Assembly (NCBI RefSeq): GCF_016598615.1
Contig: NZ_CP066831.1
Location: 2,356,001 to 2,420,000, forward strand
From: Streptomyces liliifuscus
Lineage (GTDB): Bacteria > Actinomycetota > Actinomycetes > Streptomycetales > Streptomycetaceae
Reading direction: 5' to 3'
DNA: 64,000 nucleotides
Below the pieces are notes generated by a model. The model was not told the origin of the DNA and did not search any database. It saw only the letters and a list, made by a program, of their open reading frames with translations. The translations under genes were made by a program, and so were the position numbers. The first letter of the stretch is position 1, and every line of letters starts with the position of its first letter. Of this stretch, positions 41,181 to 49,471 are shown piece by piece.

Positions 41181-43850
41181 GTGCGAAGAACCCCCGTCCT
41201 GACCGCCGTGCTCGGGCTCGCGGCCGGGCTGCTCGCGGGTGTGCCGCCCGCGCTGGCCGCGCAGCCCGTCGAGAGGGCCGCGCCTTCGGCGTCCGTCGCC
41301 GCCGACACGTACACCTGGAAGAACGCGCGCATCGACGGCGGCGGGTTCGTCCCCGGCATCGTCTTCAACCGGTCCGAGAAGAACCTCGCGTACGCCCGGA
41401 CCGACATCGGCGGCGCCTACCGCTGGCAGGAGTCGTCGAAGAGCTGGACCCCGCTGCTCGACTCGGTGGGCTGGGACCGCTGGGGCCACACCGGTGTCGT
41501 GAGCCTGGCCTCCGACTCGGTGGCGCCGAGCAAGGTGTACGCGGCCGTCGGGACGTACACGAACAGCTGGGATCCCGGGAACGGGGCCGTGCTCAGGTCC
41601 TCCGACCGGGGAGCGACCTGGCAGAAGGCCGATCTGCCGTTCAAGCTGGGCGGCAACATGCCCGGACGCGGCATGGGCGAACGGCTCGCTGTCGACCCCC
41701 ACAGGAACAGCGTGTTGTATCTGGGCGCCCCGAGCGGCAAGGGACTGTGGCGGTCCACGGACTCGGGCGCCTCCTGGTCGCAGGTGACGAACTTCCCGAA
41801 CGTCGGCAACTACGTGCAGGATCCGACCGACACGAGCGGGTACGCCTCCGACAACCAGGGCATCGCCTGGGTGACCTTCGACGAGTCGACCGGCACGGGC
41901 ACCAATGCCACCGGGACCATCTATGTCGGTGTCGCCGACAAGGACAACGCCGTCTACCGCTCCACCGACGCGGGCGCGACCTGGTCCCGTCTCGCCGGAC
42001 AGCCCACGGGATACCTGGCCCACAAGGGGGTCCTGGACGCGACGAACGGCTACCTCTACCTCGCGTACAGCGACAAGGGCGGGCCGTACGACGGCGGCAA
42101 GGGCCGGCTGTGGCGGTACGCGACGGCGACCGGTACCTGGACGGACATCAGCCCGGTCGCGGAGGCCGACACCTACTACGGCTTCAGCGGACTGACGGTC
42201 GACAGGCAGAAGCCGGGCACGGTCATGGCGACGGCATACAGCTCCTGGTGGCCCGACACACAGATCTTCCGCTCCACGAACAGCGGGGGCACCTGGACCA
42301 AGGCCTGGGACTACACGTCGTACCCCAACCGCTCGAACCGCTACACGATGGACGTCTCGTCCTCGCCGTGGCTGAGCTGGGGCGCCAATCCGTCGCCGCC
42401 CGAGCAGAGCCCCAAACTGGGCTGGATGACCGAGGCGTTGGAGATCGATCCGTTCAACTCGGCCCGGATGATGTACGGGACGGGCGCGACGGTCTACGGC
42501 ACCGAGAACCTGGGCCAGTGGGACAGCGGCGGCCAGTTCACCATCAAGCCGATGGTGCAGGGTCTGGAGGAGACGGCCGTGAACGACCTGGCCGCTCCCC
42601 CGTCCGGCGGGGCCCAACTCCTCAGCGCGCTGGGCGACATCGGCGGCTTCCGGCACACGGATCTCACCAAGGTCCCCTCGATGATGTTCACTTCGCCGAA
42701 CTTCACCACGACGACGAGCCTCGACTTCGCGGAGTCCAACCCGGGCACGGTCGTGCGGGCCGGCAATCTCGACTCGGGTCCGCATGTGGCGTTCTCCACG
42801 GACAACGGCGCCAACTGGTTCGCGGGGACCGACCCTTCGGGTGTGAGCGGCGGCGGCACGGTCGCGGCGGCGTCCGACGGCAGCCGGTTCGTGTGGAGTC
42901 CGGAGGGCGCGGGCGTGCACCACGCGACGGGCTTCGGCACCTCGTGGTCGGCCTCGACCGGCATTCCGGCCGGTGCGATCGTCGAGTCGGACCGGGTCGA
43001 CCCGAAGACCTTCTACGGCTTCAAGTCGGGCAGGTTCTACGTCAGTTCGGACGGCGGAGTCTCCTTCACGGCCTCGTCCGCGACCGGGCTGCCGAGCGGC
43101 GACAGCGTGCGGTTCAAGGCGCTGCCCGGTACGAAGGGTGACGTGTGGCTGGCGGGCGGCGCTAGCGACGGCGCGTACGGGCTGTGGCACTCCACGGACG
43201 GCGGCGCGACCTTCACCAAGCTGTCGGGCGTCGAGCAGGCCGACACGATCGGCTTCGGCAAGGCCGCGGCCGGCGCCTCCTACCAGACCCTCTACACGAG
43301 CGCGAAGATCGGCGGCGTACGCGGCATCTTCCGCTCCACGGACAAGGGCGCGACCTGGACACGCATCAACGACGACGCACACCAGTGGGGTTGGACGGGC
43401 GCGGCCATCACCGGTGATCCGCGCGTCTACGGGCGTGTGTACGTGTCGACGAACGGCCGGGGTGTCGTCTACGGCGACTCGTCGGACTCGGACGGCGGAG
43501 GCGGGGGCGGTACGGATCCGACGCCGACCGGCGCCTGCGCGGTGACGTACAAGATCACGAACCAGTGGTCGGGCGGCTTCCAGGCGGACGTACAGCTCAA
43601 CAACACCGGCTCGACCAACTGGAACGGCTGGGCACTTGGCTGGTCCTTCCCCAACGGCCAGAGCGTCAGCCAGGCCTGGAACACCGAGCACACCCAGTCC
43701 GGAGCGGCGGTCACGATGAAGAACCTGGGCTGGAACGCGAACGTGGCGCCCGGCTCGTCGGTGAGCTTCGGATTCACGGGGAGCTGGTCGGGGACGAACG
43801 GGAAACCGACGGCATTCAAACTCGGCGACCAGTCCTGCACGGTGACCTGA
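41181..43850 (+). CDS. Secreted GH74-CBM2 xyloglucanase/endoglucanase
   Basis: An 889-residue secreted enzyme. The signal peptide ends at ALAAQPV. The GH74 double propeller covers about residues 40-770, with FVPGIVFNRSEKNLAYARTD, IGGAYRWQ, repeated sialidase-like Asp boxes (SSDRGATW, STDSGASW, STDAGATW, STNSGGTW, STDKGATW) and RYTMDVSSSPWLSWGANPSP. A short GGGGGGTDPTPTG linker joins a C-terminal CBM2 (CAVTYKITNQWSGGFQADVQ to LGDQSCTVT). GH74 enzymes mostly cut xyloglucan. GTG at 41181 has AAGGAG nine bases upstream. It follows GH48, separated by a dispersed repeat; no CebR box is visible in the 214-bp gap. Confidence 0.92.
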   Translation: MRRTPVLTAVLGLAAGLLAGVPPALAAQPVERAAPSASVAADTYTWKNARIDGGGFVPGIVFNRSEKNLAYARTDIGGAYRWQESSKSWTPLLDSVGWDRWGHTGVVSLASDSVAPSKVYAAVGTYTNSWDPGNGAVLRSSDRGATWQKADLPFKLGGNMPGRGMGERLAVDPHRNSVLYLGAPSGKGLWRSTDSGASWSQVTNFPNVGNYVQDPTDTSGYASDNQGIAWVTFDESTGTGTNATGTIYVGVADKDNAVYRSTDAGATWSRLAGQPTGYLAHKGVLDATNGYLYLAYSDKGGPYDGGKGRLWRYATATGTWTDISPVAEADTYYGFSGLTVDRQKPGTVMATAYSSWWPDTQIFRSTNSGGTWTKAWDYTSYPNRSNRYTMDVSSSPWLSWGANPSPPEQSPKLGWMTEALEIDPFNSARMMYGTGATVYGTENLGQWDSGGQFTIKPMVQGLEETAVNDLAAPPSGGAQLLSALGDIGGFRHTDLTKVPSMMFTSPNFTTTTSLDFAESNPGTVVRAGNLDSGPHVAFSTDNGANWFAGTDPSGVSGGGTVAAASDGSRFVWSPEGAGVHHATGFGTSWSASTGIPAGAIVESDRVDPKTFYGFKSGRFYVSSDGGVSFTASSATGLPSGDSVRFKALPGTKGDVWLAGGASDGAYGLWHSTDGGATFTKLSGVEQADTIGFGKAAAGASYQTLYTSAKIGGVRGIFRSTDKGATWTRINDDAHQWGWTGAAITGDPRVYGRVYVSTNGRGVVYGDSSDSDGGGGGGTDPTPTGACAVTYKITNQWSGGFQADVQLNNTGSTNWNGWALGWSFPNGQSVSQAWNTEHTQSGAAVTMKNLGWNANVAPGSSVSFGFTGSWSGTNGKPTAFKLGDQSCTVT

Positions 43851-43869
43851 CAACCGGGCCGGACGAACG

Positions 43870-43903
43870 GGAGGGCGCGGGCCGGGCAAGGCCCGCGCCC
43901 TCC
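43870..43903 (+). terminator. Terminator of the GH74 gene
   Basis: GGAGGGCGCGGGCC pairs perfectly with GGCCCGCGCCCTCC around GGGCAA, a 14-bp stem 19 bp after the stop. Confidence 0.9.
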
Positions 43904-43911
43904 TTGCGTAC

Positions 43912-43952
43912 TCGACGGCTGCGGGCATCGTGGTCGACGGCTGCAGGCATCG
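43912..43952 (+). repeat. 19-bp direct repeat upstream of the small membrane protein gene
   Basis: TCGACGGCTGCGGGCATCG (43912-43930) recurs at 43934-43952 with one change, period 22, followed by an AT-richer stretch (43953-44010) that probably holds the promoter. Either a duplication or paired binding sites. Confidence 0.5.
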
Positions 43953-44050
43953 ATTGTTCACATCACAACCAAGTCACCATCCATTCACATCCCTCACACT
44001 TTCTTCACTCCTCCCGTTACGGTCATTCCTCCACAACCCCGGGGGGAACC

Positions 44051-44629
44051 ATGTCTTTCGGACCACCGCCGTCCACGCCTCCGCAGCCGCAGTGGGGCCC
44101 GCCTCCCCAGCAGCCGCCGGCGCCTCCCCGTCCGGGCTGGGCGCGCAAGCGCATCGTGATCCCCGCGGCAGCCGCCCTGTTGCTCGTCGGCGCCGGCATC
44201 GGAGCATCCGGCGGAGAGGACTCCGGCAAAGAGGCGTCCGCGCGGCCGACCGTCACGGTGACCGCCGGTGCGGCCGAGCTGAAAGCCGACGCCGAACCGG
44301 CACCGGAGGTCACGGTCACCGAAACGGTCACCGAAACGAAGACCGTCACGGCGAAGCCGTCGAAGAAGCCTGAGCCGAAGGTCGCCACCATCCCCGGCGA
44401 GGGAACCTTCGTCGTCGGGGACGACATCAAGGCAGGCACCTACAAGACGGCGGGCGCGGAGGACTCGGTGATCCCGAACTGCTACTGGGCGCGACTGAAG
44501 GGCACGTCGGGCGACTTCGAGGACATCATCACCAACGGCAACGTCGAGGGCCCCACCACGATCACCATCGCCGGCAGCGACGGGGCGTTCCAGTCCACCG
44601 GCTGCAAGACGTGGAAGAAGGTCGGCTGA
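44051..44629 (+). CDS. Proline-rich membrane-anchored protein, function unknown
   Basis: A 192-residue protein. The Pro-rich cytoplasmic N-terminus (MSFGPPPSTPPQPQWGPPPQ) is followed by a basic patch and one membrane helix (RIVIPAAAALLLVGAGIGA, about 34-53), a Thr/Val-rich stalk (VTVTETVTETKTVT) and a compact C-terminal domain (GTFVVGDDIKAGTYKTAG to GAFQSTGCKTWKKV). That domain is common at the end of actinobacterial membrane or lipoproteins and is probably an extracellular beta-sandwich with Cys pairs (NCYW and GCKTW). ATG at 44051 follows GGGGGGAA. No function is assigned. Confidence 0.8.
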   Translation: MSFGPPPSTPPQPQWGPPPQQPPAPPRPGWARKRIVIPAAAALLLVGAGIGASGGEDSGKEASARPTVTVTAGAAELKADAEPAPEVTVTETVTETKTVTAKPSKKPEPKVATIPGEGTFVVGDDIKAGTYKTAGAEDSVIPNCYWARLKGTSGDFEDIITNGNVEGPTTITIAGSDGAFQSTGCKTWKKVG

Positions 44630-44647
44630 CGGGCCGTATGCGAGTTC

Positions 44648-44678
44648 GGCGGCCGTCCCACGGGCTCGGACGGCCGCC
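44648..44678. terminator. Bidirectional terminator
   Basis: GGCGGCCGTCC pairs with GGACGGCCGCC around a 9-base loop, between the convergent membrane protein and PL11 genes. Confidence 0.8.
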
Positions 44679-44711
44679 CCTTCATCTCACCCTGGAACCC
44701 GTTTCAGCAGG

Positions 44712-46586
44712 TCACGGTGTGTAGACCGCCGGCCTGGGGGCCGTCGGCATGCCGTTGCCGATGAAGAAGCTCGGGTGCGGCGGCTGGTTGTAGGCGGTGT
44801 TCTGCCAGGCGATGCCCGTGCGGTACATCGTGTCGTGGAGAAGAGTCGTGATCTTCGTGGCGGTCTCGTTCGGGGTGGAGTAGACGCGCAGGGCGGTGTT
44901 GTCACCGGTCGCCCAGACGACCTCCTCGCGCCAGTCGCCGAAGAGGTCGCCGGACAGCGCCGGGGTCGCCTTCGTGCCGTTGTTGGAGTGGACCGAGGCG
45001 CCGGTCAGCAGACGGGTCTCGCCGGACGTGCCGTACTTGTCGATGCGGGTGCCGTCGAGGAGTTCGCGGGTGGTGTCCCCGTCCCACCAGGACAGGAAGT
45101 TGACCGAGGACGGCTCGCGGCCCTTGGTGGCGCCGGACTCGTCGCGGATGTTCGTGTCGGAGGCGGACCACAGCTCGGCGCCGTCGTTGCCGGCGTAGAT
45201 GTCCCCGGCCCCTCCCCTGCCGTTGTCGCAGCAGGCGGCGAGCTGCCAGCGAACCGCGCCGCTCGCGGGGTTGATGTACAACTCGGCGGGCTGGGAGGTG
45301 GATTCGGAGACCTTGAAGTACTCCAGGCCCGACGTCCCCGGGTCGAGGTCGCCCAGGTGCTGGGCGTCGCCGTGCCCGGTCCTCGTGGTCCACAGGCCGT
45401 TGCCGTTGTCGTCGACGGCCATCGCCCCGTAGACGATCTCGTCCTTGCCGTCGTTGTCGACGTCCCCCACGGACAGACTGTGCGAACCCTGGCCGTCGAA
45501 CCCCTTGCCGCTGTTGGTCGAGGAGTTGGTGTCGAAGGTCCAGCGCCGCGTGAACGCCCCGTTGCGCCAGTCCCAGGCCGCGATCACCGAACGCGTGTAG
45601 TAGCCGCGCGCCATGATGAGCGAGGGCCGGGCGCCGTCCAGATAGGCGGTACCGGCGAGGAACCGGTCCACACGGTTGCCGTACGAGTCGCCCCACGAGG
45701 AGACCGTGCCGCGCGCCGGGACGTAGTCGACGCTCTGCATCGCCCTGCCCGTCTGGCCGTTGAACATGGTCAGGTACTCGGGCCCGGCGAGGACGTATCC
45801 ACTGGAGTTGCGGTGGTCGGCGGAGGCGCTGCCGATGACCGCGCCCGTTCCGTCGACCGTGGCGTCGGCGGTCTTCGCGGCCACCTCGGCCTTGCCGTCG
45901 CCGTCGTAGTCGTACACCTGGAACTGTGTGTAGTGCGCGCCCGAGCGGATGTTCCGCCCCAGGTCGATGCGCCACAGCCGGGTGCCGTCGAGCTTGACGC
46001 CGTCGATGATCGTGTTGCCGGTGTAGCCGGACTGGGAGTTGTCCTTGGCGTTCGTCGGCTGCCACTTCAGGACGAAGTCGAGCGCGCCGTCGCCGTCGAG
46101 ATCGCCGACGGAGGCGTCGTTGGCCTCGTAGGTGTACGCGACACCGTCCGGGGTGGTGCCGCCCGCGGGCGGGGTGATCGGCACGTCCTTGTATCCGGTA
46201 CGGAACTGGATCGCGTGGACCGAGTCGCCCTGCTCCACGCCGCCCACGACCGCGCGGACCGTGTAGTCGGCCTGGGCGGGCGCGCCCGCGTGGAAGTAGT
46301 TCGTCGAGCCGGTGACCGGGGTCGGGTTGACCTTCGTACCCGCCCGGTAGACGTTGAACGACACGTCGTTCGGGTCGGTGCCGAGCCAACGCCAGCTGAC
46401 GAGGTTGCCGGCGTCCGTATGGACGCTGACCACACCCCGATCGAGCTTCTCGACCTGGCGCGCGGTCGCGGCATGCGCCGGGGTCGCGGTGAGCGAGGTG
46501 AGACCTGCGGCGGCGAGGGCGCCGGCGACGACGGTGGTCAGGAGGAGCCTGGTTCTGCTGCTGCGTCTGCGTTGCGGGTGCTGCAC
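44712..46586 (-). CDS. Secreted rhamnogalacturonan lyase, PL11 family
   Basis: A 624-residue secreted enzyme. The signal peptide ends near TPAHAATA. The protein starts VEKLDRGVVSVHTDAGNLVS WRWLGTDP (residues about 45-73), the PL11 hallmark, and continues with calcium-binding propeller repeats DLDGDGALDFVLKW, YDYDGDGKAEVAAKT and DVDNDGKDEIVYG. The C-terminal HDTMYRTGIAWQNTAYNQPP and HPSFFIG are also typical. It should cleave rhamnogalacturonan I of pectin outside the cell. GTG at 46586 follows GGGAGG. A palindrome (46654-46670) upstream is a candidate operator. Confidence 0.92.
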   Translation of the reverse strand: MQHPQRRRSSRTRLLLTTVVAGALAAAGLTSLTATPAHAATARQVEKLDRGVVSVHTDAGNLVSWRWLGTDPNDVSFNVYRAGTKVNPTPVTGSTNYFHAGAPAQADYTVRAVVGGVEQGDSVHAIQFRTGYKDVPITPPAGGTTPDGVAYTYEANDASVGDLDGDGALDFVLKWQPTNAKDNSQSGYTGNTIIDGVKLDGTRLWRIDLGRNIRSGAHYTQFQVYDYDGDGKAEVAAKTADATVDGTGAVIGSASADHRNSSGYVLAGPEYLTMFNGQTGRAMQSVDYVPARGTVSSWGDSYGNRVDRFLAGTAYLDGARPSLIMARGYYTRSVIAAWDWRNGAFTRRWTFDTNSSTNSGKGFDGQGSHSLSVGDVDNDGKDEIVYGAMAVDDNGNGLWTTRTGHGDAQHLGDLDPGTSGLEYFKVSESTSQPAELYINPASGAVRWQLAACCDNGRGGAGDIYAGNDGAELWSASDTNIRDESGATKGREPSSVNFLSWWDGDTTRELLDGTRIDKYGTSGETRLLTGASVHSNNGTKATPALSGDLFGDWREEVVWATGDNTALRVYSTPNETATKITTLLHDTMYRTGIAWQNTAYNQPPHPSFFIGNGMPTAPRPAVYTP

Positions 46587-46653
46587 GGTGACGTACCTCC
46601 CTGGGAGGGGCAGACGGGTTCTGCTACCTCAGTTGCCGCTGGAGGCACGGGAG

Positions 46654-46670
46654 TTGCCGCAATTCGGCAA
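46654..46670. promoter_or_regulatory. Palindrome upstream of the PL11 gene
   Basis: TTGCCG-CAATT-CGGCAA lies 68-84 bp before the PL11 start and 8 bp after the stop of the WYL regulator gene. It may be an operator for PL11 or a short terminator for the upstream gene. Confidence 0.45.
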
Positions 46671-46677
46671 GCGCTCT

Positions 46678-47667
46678 CTATGTGTCGTGCGTGCGGGATT
46701 CGTTGTACGCAGGAGATACGTCGTACGTGCGGGACAGCGCGGCGACCGTCCCGGCGACGCGGTCGCGCAACTCGGCCGGTTCCAGCACCTCCACGCCCGC
46801 TCCGAGACGCAGGAATTCACCGTGTGCGTGGTCGACGGACTCGATGGGGACGGTGGCCACGGTCCAACCCCGCGGGTCCGTACGGCCGTTGGCCCGCACC
46901 GCGTCGCCGGCCGGGCCGGTGAGACGGACGCCCGGGGCGAGCCGGACCACCGCCTCGGCCCGGTACAGCCGGTCGTGGAAGTCCCTCTGGTACGCCGTCC
47001 AGTACGCGGCGAGGTCGAAGTCGTCGGGGCGGGTGAACTCCTCGCCGGACGCGGCCAGTTCGAGGATCTGGTCGACGCGGAACGTACGCGGCCCGGGTCC
47101 CGCGACGACGTACCAGCGGCCCGCCTTGAGGACGAGTCCGTACGGTTCGAGGCGGCGCTCCACGTCGGTGGGCTCTCGCCAGCGGCGGTACAGGACGTTC
47201 AGGACGCGGCTGTTCCAGACGGCGTCGGCAACGGCCGGGAGGTACGGAGCTCCCCCGCTGTCGGTGTCGGCGTACCAGCCGGGCGCGTCGAGGTGGAAGC
47301 GGCCGCTGATGCGGTCGGCGTGCTCGCGCAGTTCGCGAGGGAGGGCGGCGCGCACCTTGAGCTGGGCGGCGGCGAGGACGGGGCCGAGGCCCAGCTCGGC
47401 GGCGGGGCCGGGCGCGCCCGCGAGGAACAGGGCCTCCGCCTCGCCCGCGGTGAGGCCGGTGAGGCGGGTGCGGTAGCCGTCGAGGAGGCGGTAGCCGCCC
47501 GCGTGCCCGGCATCGCCGTACAGCGGGATGCCTGCGGCGCTCAGTGCCTCGACGTCCCGGTAGACCGTGCGCACCGAGACCTCCAGCTCCTCGGCGAGGT
47601 CGGCGGCGGTCATCCGGCCCCGGGTCTGGAGGAGCAGGATGATCGAGACGAGCCGGGCTGATTTCAC
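46678..47667 (-). CDS. WYL-domain transcriptional regulator (YafY/YobV type)
   Basis: A 329-residue regulator. The N-terminal HTH_11 helix-turn-helix is MKSARLVSIILLLQTRGRMT, AADLAEELEVSVRTVYRDVE; the WYL domain follows (about 135-215, with LEPYGLVLKAGRWYVVAG as the WYL-equivalent strand) and a C-terminal WCX-like region. The GTG at 47667 has GGAGAG directly adjacent, too close for a normal ribosome site, and GACATT eight bases before it looks like a -10, so a leaderless mRNA is probable. A 29-bp palindrome lies between it and the divergent gene and should be its operator. The ligand is unknown. Confidence 0.9.
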   Translation of the reverse strand: MKSARLVSIILLLQTRGRMTAADLAEELEVSVRTVYRDVEALSAAGIPLYGDAGHAGGYRLLDGYRTRLTGLTAGEAEALFLAGAPGPAAELGLGPVLAAAQLKVRAALPRELREHADRISGRFHLDAPGWYADTDSGGAPYLPAVADAVWNSRVLNVLYRRWREPTDVERRLEPYGLVLKAGRWYVVAGPGPRTFRVDQILELAASGEEFTRPDDFDLAAYWTAYQRDFHDRLYRAEAVVRLAPGVRLTGPAGDAVRANGRTDPRGWTVATVPIESVDHAHGEFLRLGAGVEVLEPAELRDRVAGTVAALSRTYDVSPAYNESRTHDT

Positions 47668-47683
47668 CTCTCCAGAATGTCAG

Positions 47684-47712
47684 GCTTCACTGACAGAAGG
47701 TGTCAGTGAAGC
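47684..47712. promoter_or_regulatory. 29-bp palindrome between the WYL regulator and its divergent target
   Basis: GCTTCACTGACA-GAAGG-TGTCAGTGAAGC: two perfect 12-bp arms around 5 bases. It covers the expected -35/-10 region of both the regulator and the gene at 47730, so one bound protein could repress both. Confidence 0.8.
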
Positions 47713-47729
47713 GGCCATAGCGTCCTCTC

Positions 47730-48263
47730 ATGACCTCCAAGACCCCCGGCACTTCCAAGACCTCCGCGACCTCCGGCATCTCCCGGAACTTCGCGGAGAA
47801 GCTGCTGACCGTGCCGCCGCCCATCGAGGTGGCGGGGCGGCGGATCAAGCGCTACCACGTGACCGCCGACCCGGCGGGCATCGCACCCGACGTCCAGGAG
47901 GCGGCGTACGCGATGCTGCCGAAGCTGCTGCCGGAGGCGGACGGCACACCGCCCGTGACGTTCGTCGTGCTGCACCGAGGCGGCGACGACGGTGCCTATC
48001 TGAACGCGTACAGCTGGGTGTGGGACAACGTCCTGCACTTCAAGGGTGCCTCGGCGGGCCAGCCGGTGCTCGGCTGTCCGGACCGCGACCCGACGCACTT
48101 CATCGCCCCCGACCTGCCGTGGATCGGCTGTGTCTGGGAGCTGCCGCCGATCCTGCACGAACGCGACGCCTGGGTACGGCACATCCTCGCGCCCGACGTC
48201 CCCGACCTCGACGCCTATATGGCCGACTGCCTGCCCGAGGGCACGACTGGAGACCGCTCATGA
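47730..48263 (+). CDS. Conserved hypothetical protein in a WYL-regulated pair
   Basis: A 177-residue cytoplasmic protein that I do not recognise. After a Ser/Thr/Lys-rich start (MTSKTPGTSKTSATSGISRN, encoded by a repetitive stretch) comes KLLTVPPPIEVAGRRIKRYH and a body with VTFVVLHRGGDDGAYLNAYS, WVWDNVLHFKGA and PDLPWIGCVWELPPILHERD. It has no signal peptide or helix. The ATG at 47730 lacks a ribosome site and lies close to CATAGC, a possible -10, so a leaderless mRNA is likely. It overlaps the next gene by ATGA, forming a two-gene unit opposite the WYL regulator. Confidence 0.75.
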   Translation: MTSKTPGTSKTSATSGISRNFAEKLLTVPPPIEVAGRRIKRYHVTADPAGIAPDVQEAAYAMLPKLLPEADGTPPVTFVVLHRGGDDGAYLNAYSWVWDNVLHFKGASAGQPVLGCPDRDPTHFIAPDLPWIGCVWELPPILHERDAWVRHILAPDVPDLDAYMADCLPEGTTGDRS

Positions 48264-48766
48264 GCGCGCCGCACGACTTCGACTTCTTCGTCGGCGAGTG
48301 GGACGTGGCCCACCGCCGCCGCACCGACTTCCTGGACGCCGGGAGCGACTGGGAGGAGTTCCCGGCCACGAACCGCTGCTGGAGCCTCTTCGACGGGGCC
48401 GGCAACATCGACGAGATGGACGTGCCCGGCCAGGGCTGGAAGGGGCTGACCCTGCGCCTGCGCGACCGGGAGACCGGGCAGTGGTCGCTGAACTGGTCCA
48501 GCAGTCGCAGCGGCCGGCTGTTCCCGCCCGTGATCGGCCGATTCACGGACGGGCGGGGCGAGTTCTACGGCGACGACACGCACGACGGCAAGGACGTGCG
48601 TGTGCGATTCGTGTGGTCGGGCATCTCATCGACCACGGCCCGCTGGGAGCAGGCGTTCTCAGTGGACGGAGAGAAGACATGGCTGACCAACTGGGTCATG
48701 GACTTCACACGCCGGGACCCGGCGGGCTCAACGCCGGACCCGGTTTCCGGAACGCCCGCAGCTTGA
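48260..48766 (+). CDS. Lipocalin-like/DUF1579-like protein
   Basis: A 168-residue protein beginning MSAPHDFDFFVGEWDVAHRR and followed by alternating strand patterns (GWKGLTLRLRDRETGQWSLN, IGRFTDGRGEFYGDD, RVRFVWSGISSTTARWEQAF). The opening FDFFVGEWDV and the closing WEQAFSVDGEKTWLTNW are typical of DUF1579/heme-binding-like small beta-barrels. Ligand and function are unknown. ATG at 48260 overlaps the upstream stop, so the two are translated together. Its 3' end overlaps the convergent methyltransferase gene by 62 bp. Confidence 0.78.
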   Translation: MSAPHDFDFFVGEWDVAHRRRTDFLDAGSDWEEFPATNRCWSLFDGAGNIDEMDVPGQGWKGLTLRLRDRETGQWSLNWSSSRSGRLFPPVIGRFTDGRGEFYGDDTHDGKDVRVRFVWSGISSTTARWEQAFSVDGEKTWLTNWVMDFTRRDPAGSTPDPVSGTPAA

Positions 48767-49463
48767 ACTTCGGGTCGGGGCGCGGGACATGCTGGTCCGG
48801 GAGCTGTTCCAGGCGTTGGGCGAGTTTCTCGGTGAGGGGCGCGCCCGGCGGCAGCAGCGTGTACCAGCCGCGCCGTACGTCGGCGGCGGCCCGCGCCGGA
48901 GCCCGGCCCTGGCCGAAGCCGCGGAAGCACGCCCGTCCCGCCGGGATCAGGGCGTGCCGGTCGGCGAACGACCCCACGAGGTCGTCGCGGTCACGGGCCG
49001 CGCGGCGCGGGCGCGGGGCCATCACGGCGTCGATGTCGCTGCGGACGTCGTGCGAGGCGGCCTTGTCGACGGTCGTGACGAAGACGCCGCCGGGCCTCAG
49101 CACCCGGGCCGCCTCGGCGACGACACGCTCCGCGTCGTCCAGCAGATGCAGCAGCCAGACGGCGGTGACAGCCCCGAACGAGGCGTCGGGAAAAGGGAGT
49201 TGGCGGGTGTCCGCGAGAACCACCCGGCCGGGTACGCGCTCGGCGGCCCGCCGCAGCATGCCGTACGCCGCGTCGACGCCCGCCACGTCGAGACCCGTCG
49301 CCGCGAGCTGGCGCGTCACGATGCCGGTGCCGCACGCGATGTCGAGGAGGTTGCCCGTGCCCTCGGGGATCAGTCCGAGTACGGCGCTCGCGGCCGCGGC
49401 GGCACGGGGTTCGCCGCCGCGGGACACGTCGTACCGCTCGGCCTCCTCGTCGTAGTCGAACAC
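48705..49463 (-). CDS. Class I SAM-dependent methyltransferase
   Basis: A 252-residue methyltransferase: VFDYDEEAERYDVSRGGEPR, motif I LLDIACGTGIVTRQLAATGL, then GVDAAYGMLRRA, LPFPDASFGAVTAVWLLHLL and LRPGGVFVTTVDKA, the UbiE/MenG-like set. The substrate is unknown. The start is ambiguous: GTG at 49463 gives the usual FDYDEEAERYD opening, and TTG at 49475 would overlap the pterin dehydratase stop (TTGA) and couple translation. Neither has a good ribosome site. Probably co-transcribed with the dehydratase gene. Confidence 0.82.
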   Translation of the reverse strand: MFDYDEEAERYDVSRGGEPRAAAAASAVLGLIPEGTGNLLDIACGTGIVTRQLAATGLDVAGVDAAYGMLRRAAERVPGRVVLADTRQLPFPDASFGAVTAVWLLHLLDDAERVVAEAARVLRPGGVFVTTVDKAASHDVRSDIDAVMAPRPRRAARDRDDLVGSFADRHALIPAGRACFRGFGQGRAPARAAADVRRGWYTLLPPGAPLTEKLAQRLEQLPDQHVPRPDPKFKLRAFRKPGPALSPPGPGV

Positions 49464-49471
49464 CAGCGGGC

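Noticed and set aside
41142..43961. 939-codon minus-strand frame opposite GH74
   Set aside because: High GC keeps antisense frames open; the plus-strand GH74-CBM2 is unmistakable and the antisense product has no recognisable motif.
47730..47800. Low-complexity start of the 177-residue protein as evidence for a different frame
   Set aside because: The frame continues into a plausible globular protein and the ATG fits a -10 placed for a leaderless start.
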